64,000 nt of DNA from Incurvaria masculella. Taxonomy: Eukaryota > Arthropoda > Insecta > Lepidoptera > Incurvariidae. Under the pieces are notes generated by a model that made no database searches, was not told the DNA's origin, and saw nothing but the letters and a program-made list of their open reading frames with translations. Shown here in pieces: positions 56,646 to 64,000 of this stretch. The stretch spans positions 12,890,077 to 12,954,076 of the forward strand of contig OX335646.2 of assembly GCA_946894095.1 (NCBI GenBank). The letters are read 5' to 3'. How positions within the stretch are numbered: position 1 is the first letter of the stretch; each line of letters begins with the position of its first letter. A program made the translations under genes and the position numbers.

Positions 56646-56964
56646 ACCGGCCAAGTGCGAGTCGGACCCGCACACGAAGGGTTCCGTACCATCGTAAAAA
56701 ATAAAACAAAAAAATCACGTTTTTTGTATGGGAGCCCCCTTGAATTTTAATTATTTTTTAATCTTACCTATTTGTTGTTATAGCGGCAAAATAAATACAC
56801 GCTCTGTGAAAATTTCAGCTGTCTACCTGTTACGGTTACTGAGATACAGCCCTGTGACAGACGGACAGACGGACGGACGGACGGACGGACGGACGGACGG
56901 ACGGACGGACAGCGGAGGCTTAGTAATAGGGTTCCGTTTTCACCCTTTGGGTACGGAACCCTAA
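56646..56964 (+). mobile_element. Helentron/Helitron-like element with long (GACG)n, copy 5
   Basis: Complete: starts accggccaagtgcgagtcgg. The GACG tract is the longest in the window (about a dozen units). The terminal hairpin gggttccg...cggaacccTAA is intact. The next copy follows without a gap. Confidence 0.9.
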
Positions 56965-57246
56965 AAACCGGCCAAGTGTGAGTCGGACTAGCACACGAAG
57001 GGTTCCGTACCATCGTAAAGAATGAAATAAAAAAAATCTCATTTTTTGTATATAGTAATTTTTATTATTTCTTAATCTTACCTTTTTGTTGTTATAGCGG
57101 CAAAATAAATACACACTCTGTGAAAATTTCAGCTGTCTGTTACGGTTACTGAGATACAGCCCTGTGATAGACGGACGGACGGACGGACGGACAGCGGAGG
57201 CTTAGTAATAGGGTTCCGTTGGCACCCTTTGGGTACGGAACCCTAA
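56965..57246 (+). mobile_element. Helentron/Helitron-like element, copy 6
   Basis: Abuts copy 5 head-to-tail, with a shorter microsatellite and an internal deletion before tacggttactgagatacagc. Head-to-tail tandems are a known Helitron/Helentron habit. Confidence 0.9.
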
Positions 57247-57298
57247 AAAAGTGACGTAAGTTAGGTGACGGTAAATTGATTAAAGATTGAGTAAATTG

Positions 57299-57543
57299 TT
57301 TTTTGTATGGGAGCCCCCTTGAATTTTAATTATTTTTTAATCTTACCTATTTGTTGTTATAGCGGCAAAATAAATACACGCTCTGTGAAAATTTCAGCTG
57401 TCTACCTGTTACGGTTACTGAGATACAGCCCTGTGACAGACGGACAGACGGACGGACGGACGGACGGACGGACGGACGGACGGACGGACAGCGGAGGCTT
57501 AGTAATAGGGTTCCGTTTTCACCCTTTGGGTACGGAACCCTAA
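57299..57543 (+). mobile_element. Helentron/Helitron-like element, copy 7 (duplicated, 5' end missing)
   Basis: Begins abruptly at ttttttgtatgggagccccc, the left limit of the duplication, and is otherwise identical to copy 5. Confidence 0.9.
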
Positions 57544-57825
57544 AAACCGGCCAAGTGTGAGTCGGACTAGCACACGAAGGGTTCCGTACCATCGTAAAGA
57601 ATGAAATAAAAAAAATCTCATTTTTTGTATATAGTAATTTTTATTATTTCTTAATCTTACCTTTTTGTTGTTATAGCGGCAAAATAAATACACACTCTGT
57701 GAAAATTTCAGCTGTCTGTTACGGTTACTGAGATACAGCCCTGTGATAGACGGACGGACGGACGGACGGACAGCGGAGGCTTAGTAATAGGGTTCCGTTG
57801 GCACCCTTTGGGTACGGAACCCTAA
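57544..57825 (+). mobile_element. Helentron/Helitron-like element, copy 8 (duplicate of copy 6)
   Basis: Base-for-base the same as copy 6, as far as I can compare by eye. Confidence 0.9.
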
Positions 57826-58352
57826 AAAAGTGACGTAAGTTAGGTGACGGTAAATTGATTGATAACTTATGCATTAAATGTATCGTCCCTATCTGAAGGA
57901 TCCGATTAGATGGCGCTCGCTGACATTGGCTGTTTGGACCATGGTCACAGAATAAGTAATAGTGCCAGGGTGCTGCGGGCAGTCGGAGGAGCCCACCGTC
58001 AGCTTCAGCCTTTGGTTCTCGACAATTTAGGTCGTACTCGCAGCGGTTATATGGCTAGCTACAGGAGGAGGCAATATCTGTTACCCAAAAAGGAACTAGC
58101 GTCCGGATTGTACAATCTGCGCGTAGTGAGCATCCCCAGTAGCGAAGCGAATTGGAAGCGGCGCTGGTCATCCACCAGGATGGTTGGGACCGAAAGACAC
58201 CACCAGTGCCAGTCTGGTGAACTAGAAACTAAGCTAGTAGTTTCGCCGGCCGATCCAGCCATGCAGACATGGCATTGAGAGATGCATTGTGTGTATCAGG
58301 AAGTAAGCGTGCGAAACGAGTATCTCCGTCACTTATGATATGGGAAGCTCCT

Positions 58353-58532
58353 AGTCCCAGTTGTCACCTTAATTGGCGTTAACGGAACTTCGAAGATACG
58401 TAAAAACGTTAAACTCGAACTTGCAAATGTTAGTTCGCTTAACGCCCACTGCGAGCGCTTTTCAATTTCTCCATACATTTGAAAACGCCAGTCGATCGGT
58501 TTGCCATAAACGGCAATTTCGGTGACAACTGG
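58353..58532. mobile_element. Short MITE with perfect terminal inverted repeats
   Basis: The left tip cccagttgtcacc and right tip ggtgacaactggg are exact inverses about 180 bp apart. The interior has further weak pairing (ttggcgttaa / aacggcaa). No second copy is seen in the window. Confidence 0.65.
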
Positions 58533-58878
58533 GTCTCAGCCCATCTGTCGTCCCGAACGTCGTCGATTGAAACGGTAAGAGCTTTGGTTGCAGGCGGTAA
58601 GTTTGCATTAAATTCTAATTTATGCATACATACTCGTACAGATGCTACGTAAACATAATGTGACAATGTTTAAAAAATGCTAAAGCATGTTATTGAAAAT
58701 CAGTAATAAGCAACAAAACGATATTTAAAAAAAAACTGCATCAAAATCAATATACACAAACAAGGATGTGTTTAAATAACGTTTATTTAAAGAAAATCGC
58801 TGAAGTTTATTTAATAATCGATTATTAAAAAATCCTTGAAATTAAAATATGTTTCTGGTAAAAGCCATTCCTTTTTTT

Positions 58879-59162
58879 AGAGTTCCGTACCCAAAGGGTG
58901 AAAACGGAACCCTATTACTAAACCTCCGCTGTCCGTCCGTCCGTCCGTCCGTCAGTCTGTCACAGGGCTGTATCTCATGAACCGTAAAAGGTAGGAAGCT
59001 TAAATTTTCACAGATTATGTATTTATTTTGTCGCTAAAACAACAAGGTAAACTTATAAAATAATAAAAATTAAAGATAAAAAACGTGTTTTTTGTGATAT
59101 ATCTTGTACGATGGTACGGAACCCTTCGTGTGCGAGTCCGACTCGCACTTGGCCGGTTTTTT
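58879..59162 (-). mobile_element. Helentron/Helitron-like element, copy 9
   Basis: Full-length on the minus strand, from accggccaagtgcgagtcgg at about 59158 to the terminal hairpin at 58880, with a short microsatellite. Confidence 0.9.
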
Positions 59163-59630
59163 TAATCGTCAGATAGTCTACTAAATAACACTACACCTGA
59201 TTGGGTCGTTTAACACCCGATATATCGTCGGATAACACCGTAGTGCGCATAGACAATTAATTTGTAAAATTCCGGCTATATTATTCCAAGGTCTTATTTT
59301 GTAACCAGTGATATCTGAGATTGCTTTGAAATAATATAGATATAGCTTAACAAAACAGCATAATTATTAAAGGTATCTAAATAGAGTTCAAGTTTAATAA
59401 TTGTCTCTCTTTATATATACTTCGACAGCTATGCCGAATATTGTTGGTAACTATATTTTTGTGGGATAAAAAATCTCTACACATCAGCAGAATTTACCCA
59501 AAAAAATAACCTAAATTTTAAATTACAAGCATTACAAAAGAGGTTATATTTATTTTCCAAGATGGGAATATGGGTTTTCCAGGGTCTTTTGCTTTCGACA
59601 AACTGTTTTGGATACATTCGTTTTTGCTAA
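59163..59630. other. AT-rich intron DNA, nothing identified
   Basis: I see no repeat or exon here. Confidence 0.4.
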
Positions 59631-59634
59631 AATG

Positions 59635-59893
59635 ATCGCCCCGGTCATGCACCACTTTATTTATCTTTCTGAGTTGGATAGGTGCGTTTCGTTACGAATG
59701 CAAGCTATACCATGATTCGGAACCCATTAAAAACTGTAACATTAAAAACCGGTGGTACCACCGCATTGGATGAAACTATATAACAATTCTCCGTGTTTTC
59801 CATCCAGTACAGTTCTTTAAGGGACGGTCCTAGCATAGTATCATAAGGGTATTTGGGCGGTATTAGCCATCCATGTTAGGTTGCAAAAAAAAC
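59635..59893 (+). repeat. SINE, tRNA-type, internally deleted
   Basis: Reads cgccccggtcatgcaccact, tttctgagttggataggtgc, gtggtaccaccgcattggat, ccatccatgttaggttgca, with an A tail. The A box is absent. Confidence 0.85.
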
Positions 59894-59988
59894 ACGACCA
59901 CTTGTAGGTTCCATAATTAATAACAACAATGTTTTTTATACGTGAAATAACATTTGCTGAAATTGATGATAAACTATCCCACTCATTA

Positions 59989-60045
59989 ACCGACTTCGAA
60001 AAAAAGGAGGAGGTTCTCAATTCGTCGGAATCTTTTTTTTAGTAG
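59989..60045 (+). repeat. 'Aaccgacttc' family repeat, short fragment
   Basis: Contains aaccgacttcgaaaaaaagg, aggaggttctcaattcgtcg, then a T run. Confidence 0.75.
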
Positions 60046-60301
60046 ACAGATCGAATACTTGCCCTTGATTCTGATTCTGATAAGCTTGGTTTGCACTGAA
60101 GTTCGAATTTTGAGTGTCGTGTTCCACGGCATTCAGTATTCAAGTGTCTTTCCCAATGATGTGACAGTTTTAGCAAATATTTTAATGAATGTAAATAGTT
60201 TAGAGGGCAGCCGGACGAATTTGACCTGACTCTTTTCGTATAATGTGATTACCAAAACAGGCATTGCATTACTATTGGATGTTTGTGCTATTGTGTTGCA
60301 G

Positions 60302-60436
60302 GGGTGAGGGCGAGGCGGAGCAGGAAAGGCTGGTGCGGGAGGAGGCAGACGGCGGAGGGGAGTGCGCGGAGTGCGGGCGGCGCGTCGCCGTGACCGGATT
60401 GCCGGAGGATGGGTGCGCATGCGGGGAACCCTTCAG
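60302..60436 (+). CDS. Unrecognised membrane-anchored Cys-cluster protein, coding exon 2 (residues 39-84)
   Basis: The acceptor is ttgtgttgcag, ending at 60301. The first base completes the Arg codon left by exon 1 and the last two bases open another Arg codon. Residues 40-59 are acidic (GEGEAEQERLVREEADGGGE). Then come CAEC (Cys60, Cys63) and GCAC (Cys77, Cys79), a four-Cys arrangement that could bind one zinc; this is inference, and spacing CxxC-x13-CxC is not one I can assign. The donor is AG|GTAGAT. High GC in AT-rich intron and exact phase with both neighbours argue for a genuine exon. If residues 12-34 span a membrane, this acidic/Cys part would probably be the soluble domain next to it. 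Confidence 0.78.
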
Positions 60437-60550
60437 GTAGATCTACCTCGTCAGTGCCATACTGCTAATAGCCATACCATACCTCAGACAGCCTCAGAAA
60501 AAAGTATAGGATCGTCAAGCGGGGACGTAGTTGGTAAACTCTGAATAGGC

Positions 60551-60845
60551 CTCAGGCAGACCTATCCGAGAATTCCGTAATCAGGAATCAGGAATTCTGA
60601 ATACAGGAAACCTCTTTTATAGCGGCTTTAAAAGCGATTTTCTTGAAGAAAAGATTCCGGAGCATTGTATTTTAATTAATCAAGGTTTTTCCGAAAAAAA
60701 TAATGCATTGAAACCCGTTTTCTAGACTCAGGATTCCTGATTTTATAGCGGTTGTCACAGCAATTTTCGCGTCGGAAAAATTTTAACCGTTTAATCCACG
60801 TTGCTCCGGAATGTTTCGGAATCTAGCCCGCTATTCGGAATTTAT
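60551..60845. mobile_element. Foldback MITE family 'cggttttctag', rearranged copy
   Basis: Carries aattccgtaatcaggaatca, cggctttaaaagcgattttc, cgttttctagactcaggattc and cacagcaattttcgcgtcgg. The block order suggests two partial units. Confidence 0.7.
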
Positions 60846-60985
60846 TTTGATTATTGGTTCGTGAATGTACACGATCAAGGAGGCATTATTTGTGTTAAGC
60901 AACTTAAGCACTTACTTAGTACTTATTACATCGTGTCGTCTTTTGATTAAGCTTACTATATACAAAGAGCAAAGAGAAAAACATT

Positions 60986-61279
60986 AAAAAAACCGGCCAA
61001 GTGCGAGTTGAGCTCGCAAAAGAAGGGTTCCGTACCGTCGTATAAGATTTAACACAAAACAATCACGTTTCTTGTATAGGGCCCCCATTTATTTTTTATT
61101 ATTTTTAAATTTAAGATATTTGTTATTATAGCGGCAAAATAAATACACACTCTGTGAAAGTTTCAGCTGCCTACCTGTTACGGTTAATAAGATACAGCCC
61201 TGTGACAGACGGACGGACGGACGGACAGCGGAGGCTTAGTAATAGGGTTCCGTTGGCACCCTTGGGTATGGAATCCTAA
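60986..61279 (+). mobile_element. Helentron/Helitron-like element, copy 10
   Basis: Starts aaccggccaagtgcgagttg, has four to five GACG units, and ends with the slightly decayed hairpin gggttccg...tggaatccTAA. Confidence 0.88.
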
Positions 61280-61725
61280 AAACGAATTTAAATAGTCACT
61301 GTGACGAAAATGCAGAGTCGACGACCGTACCAAAGAATATCTATTGACCGTACGAAGATCGCAGCGAATGCAAAGAATAATCTCTCCAGTCACATATTGC
61401 CTGCGAGCATGCGGTTAGGCACGAGGGCAGGGCCGAATAAACCACGCCTGACTAAACATAAAAAAAGGTAAATAAACGCCACTACGTGGCACTGAACCTT
61501 GAAACCATGGGGCAACCCTCATTCAAACCCGATTTCAGTCTAGGTAGGTTTAGAAAGAAAAAAGTTCACAGCCTGGAATTCGAACCCATTGCCTTTGACT
61601 CGGACCCATAGCGTAATCCCTAAACTACCGGCCGCAGACGTATTTCTTCGAATAAAAGCAGGGCAAACTTAATTGTAGTTCACTTATATAAACTTAGAAA
61701 ATTCAAACGATACTGTATTTTGCAG

Positions 61726-61826
61726 GGCAGTGAAATTCGAGGAAGGACGCTGGTTTCTGAAGCAAGTGCAGAAGACCCTGAGTTTCATCCCCTGGGCAAT
61801 CAGCACGGACAAACTGGACACCGCAG
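61726..61826 (+). CDS. Unrecognised membrane-anchored Cys-cluster protein, coding exon 3 (residues 84-118, continues beyond the window)
   Basis: The acceptor is tgtattttgcag, ending at 61725. The frame gives AVKFEEGRWFLKQVQKTLSF then IPWAISTDKLDTA, with an amphipathic basic/aromatic character. The donor G|GTAAAT at 61827 leaves phase 1. The exon is 101 bp and joins exon 2 as an intact Arg codon. No stop or poly(A) signal is reached, so more exons must follow past 64 kb. Function unknown. Confidence 0.78.
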
Positions 61827-61865
61827 GTAAATGACAATATGGCAACTATTTATTATTGGCCCTAT

Positions 61866-62080
61866 TCAAATTTATTTATGATATCTGACATTAATGGCTA
61901 TAATATCACACCACCACCGTCATAATATTGACCCAGCCTACTGACTGAAGGATTTAGGTGCCATGCTTGGACCTTCCCTTTAAGAGCACGGCTACACTGA
62001 ACCGGATGGAAAACACGGACAATTTTTCATTGCCGCTTCAACCATAGTTTCATCCAATGCGGTGGTTTCAATCCGGGGGA
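61866..62080 (-). repeat. SINE, tRNA-type body, diverged
   Basis: Blocks gacattaatggctataata, gatttaggtgccatgcttgg, accggatggaaaacacggac and ccaatgcggtggtttcaatc lie just downstream of coding exon 3. Confidence 0.82.
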
Positions 62081-62409
62081 GTATACATCCATAGACTGCT
62101 AAAATCATAACCCTTCCTTTTGGCTTCGCCGTAGTCGGGTAAAAAAGGAGCATTTACCTGTATGGATAATATAAGTTAAGTTTATCTCTTTATCGATTAA
62201 AATCATAAATTCATTACAATGAAAGGCCTAACTCAACCACTTCGGGCCGGCATTTCTGCCTAATGGAGGAAATTCAACAAATTGACAAATATGAGTACCA
62301 CCCAAGGTACAATCAAACTACACCTAAATCTTCGACAAAACAAAATATTATAATTCAAACATTTCGCCATTGTCCATATCGCCTATTGTGCATATTTTTT
62401 TCTGTTGAC

Positions 62410-63452
62410 AGCTGTCAGTCAAACACATCTCGAGGCATGGAAAAAAATCAATATTGCAAACCGCTATTTGGTTTCTTCTGCAAAAAAATGATGTAGAAAA
62501 TTATAGGCCCATATCTAAACTCTGCATTTTTAGTAAACTCTTCGAAAAATTTGTTAATGATCAAGTTTACTCAGCTCTTAGATCCACTTTCAGTCCATTT
62601 CAACACGGTTTCCTTAAAGGTCGTTCTACTGTTACAAATTTAGTATTGTTTACTGACTACTTGACCCGCAGCATGGACAAAAAAGTTCGGGTTGACACGG
62701 TATACACCGATTATAGCAAAGCCTTCGACCACCCGATTTTGATGTACACGCTAGAAGCCGCAGATTGTTCTCTTCTTATATAAGCAATTCTTCTCAAGCT
62801 GTGGTCACTAACTGGGTAAAAATCCCATCAGGCGTTCCACAAGGTTCCTTGCTAGGCCCTGTTCTTTTCATAATTTATATTACCGACATAGATAAGTGCA
62901 TCCTTAACTCAAAATTCATTTTATTTGCTGACGATATGAAGATCTTCAAAGAAATAACCGTTCCTTCCGATTCTACTTTATTACAGGAAGATCTGAGAAG
63001 AGTAGAAATGTATTGCGATTTAAATAAACTTTATTTGAACCCCCTGAAGTGTATCAGTATCACTTATTCTCGAAAACTTGGTATCCTGGATACTTCTTAC
63101 GCTATAGCAGGACAAGTTCTAGAAAAAAAAGAGAAGTGCGTGATCTGGGCGTATTACTTGGCCAGAAATTAATTTATGACAAACACGTTGACTCAATTGT
63201 TTCCAAAGCTAGTAAGGCGCTTGGCTTTATATTGAGAATATTGAAGAGCTTTAAGAATCCGATCACCCTAAAAACCTTGTATTTTCCTCAAACTTAGTAC
63301 GAAGCCATTTAGAGTACGCGTCTCAAATATGGAACTATCTACCTAATCTATCCAATCAAAATTTATCAAGAATCTTAATTACAGAACCTTCCAAAAGTTT
63401 AACTCAATTGAAGAATCTCGACGTTATCACCACATACTACCACTTGAAGCGC
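62410..63452 (+). mobile_element. Jockey/CR1-like reverse transcriptase pseudogene
   Basis: In successive frames it shows VENYRPISKLCIFSKLFEKF, FQHGFLKGRSTVTNLVLFTD, VYTDYSKAF (motif A), then SGVPQGSLLGPVLF (motif B) and FADD (motif C). It continues with KLYLNPLKCISITYSRK and, in another frame, VRDLGVLLGQKL and a thumb region to LVRSHLEYASQIW. There is a deletion between motifs A and B and at least three frame changes. It is cut off at 63453 by a family C MITE. It differs in sequence from the copy at 178-1656. Confidence 0.88.
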
Positions 63453-63983
63453 TTAAGGTGGCCCATCCCGCTCATCTCCCCATGCAAAAGGGGAAAGAAG
63501 ATCACGCCCATATTTCTTGTCAGGGATCCAAACATTTGCTCAAAATAGCTTTATTTGATCGAACTAGATGTCTGATGACCAATGGCATTGTAAAATTGTG
63601 TTTGGTTTCTAAGTTATAAGGTTTTTCGCGCGTTTTATAATAACTTTGGAGGTGGATTACGCTATGATAAAGTGAGAACATCTTAAAAAGATTAGTCATC
63701 AGACATAGCTTATTTAATCAAGATTTATAATCGATTTGGTTTCTGTTAGATTTTGGACTACAGCGGTCGTGGTTTACTTTTAGCTATAAGTCGTCTTGTA
63801 ATTAAAATTTTCGTAAATCTTACCAAATCTTACACTATGCACATTGTCTTTTTTGTGTACATTTAGCATCTTCCTCATCACGGAGCCTGTTTTTTTTTAT
63901 ACATAGAAGGTCCCAGAGCGTGAAAGCACTGTTTTGTACCGTGCCCGCGAATGAGTTAGTCCCGCCGGGTTGGGCCACCATAA
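63453..63983 (+). mobile_element. TTAA-type MITE (family C), copy 5, inserted in the LINE pseudogene
   Basis: Starts TTAAGGTGGCCCATCCCGC and ends GGGTTGGGCCACCATAAG, where one base of the terminal motif is changed. The interior matches copies 2 and 4. Confidence 0.88.
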
Positions 63984-64000
63984 GCATTATTTTGGAAATG

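Larger units (their letters stand above)
56720..57860 (+). repeat. Perfect 562-bp direct duplication (56720-57281 and 57299-57860)
   Basis: The second block repeats the first at a constant offset of 579, including the variable-length GACG runs. The blocks are separated by the 17-base spacer aaagattgagtaaattg. It covers most of copy 5, all of copy 6 and 36 bases of flank. Confidence 0.95.

Noticed and set aside
56728..57543. Two identical 78-codon frames and their antisense partners
   Set aside because: They are read through the Helentron-like copies, where the (GACG)n tract gives a TDGR repeat on one strand and SVRP on the other. Their identity comes from the 562-bp duplication.
57910..58278. 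122-codon plus-strand frame
   Set aside because: It has an ATG and moderate GC, but no recognisable domain, no splice partner in phase and no poly(A) signal. I could not support it as a gene.

Overview
This window is animal nuclear DNA, almost certainly from a moth or butterfly (Lepidoptera). The sequence is AT-rich, the genes are split by long GT-AG introns, and most of it is interspersed repeats of kinds I associate with lepidopteran genomes. These include Helentron-like elements carrying a (GACG)n microsatellite, the 'aaccgacttcaaaaaaggaggagg' family, tRNA-headed and 5S-headed SINEs, foldback MITEs and CR1/Jockey-type LINE fragments. I see no operon, phage, CRISPR array or other prokaryotic system.

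Two host genes can be reconstructed exon by exon. On the minus strand, from about 17.7 kb leftward past position 1, lie four coding exons of an FLVCR-family major facilitator transporter (17326-16982, 14506-14282, 5581-5440, 3463-3267). All junctions are GT-AG with compatible phases. Together they encode residues 1-303, covering TM1 to TM7; the remaining exons are outside the window. A GC-rich, promoter-like block lies just upstream (about 17.64-17.96 kb). On the plus strand, exons at 41124-41239, 60302-60436 and 61726-61826 join in phase. They encode the first 117 residues of an unrecognised protein with an N-terminal membrane segment and a small Cys cluster (CxxC...CxC). The gene continues past 64 kb. 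Its roughly 19-kb first intron holds a small membrane-protein ORF with a poly(A) signal (50154-50399), a second weaker terminal-exon candidate (51461-51670), and a possible alternative first exon (about 44.5-44.7 kb).

By region: 0-3 kb is a CR1-type reverse transcriptase with an uninterrupted 479-codon frame, plus a retroelement fragment split by another repeat. 3-18 kb is the transporter, with introns full of SINEs, a Jockey-like LINE remnant (10.8-12.2 kb), hairpins and MITEs. 18-36 kb is gene-free repeat territory, including a cluster of 5S-headed SINEs at 26-29 kb and a 28-bp perfect inverted repeat. 36-41 kb holds a GC-rich island and a 175-bp minisatellite just ahead of the plus-strand gene. 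41-62 kb is that gene's intron with the nested candidates and a 562-bp perfect duplication of Helentron-like sequence. 62-64 kb is a broken Jockey-like reverse transcriptase interrupted by a TTAA-flanked MITE.

The most interesting points are the unrecognised plus-strand gene and its phase-compatible nested exon, two SINE subfamilies with related bodies but different pol III heads (tRNA-like and 5S-like), two hammerhead-ribozyme-like motifs in Penelope-like contexts, and the 562-bp duplication, which is either very recent or an assembly artefact.
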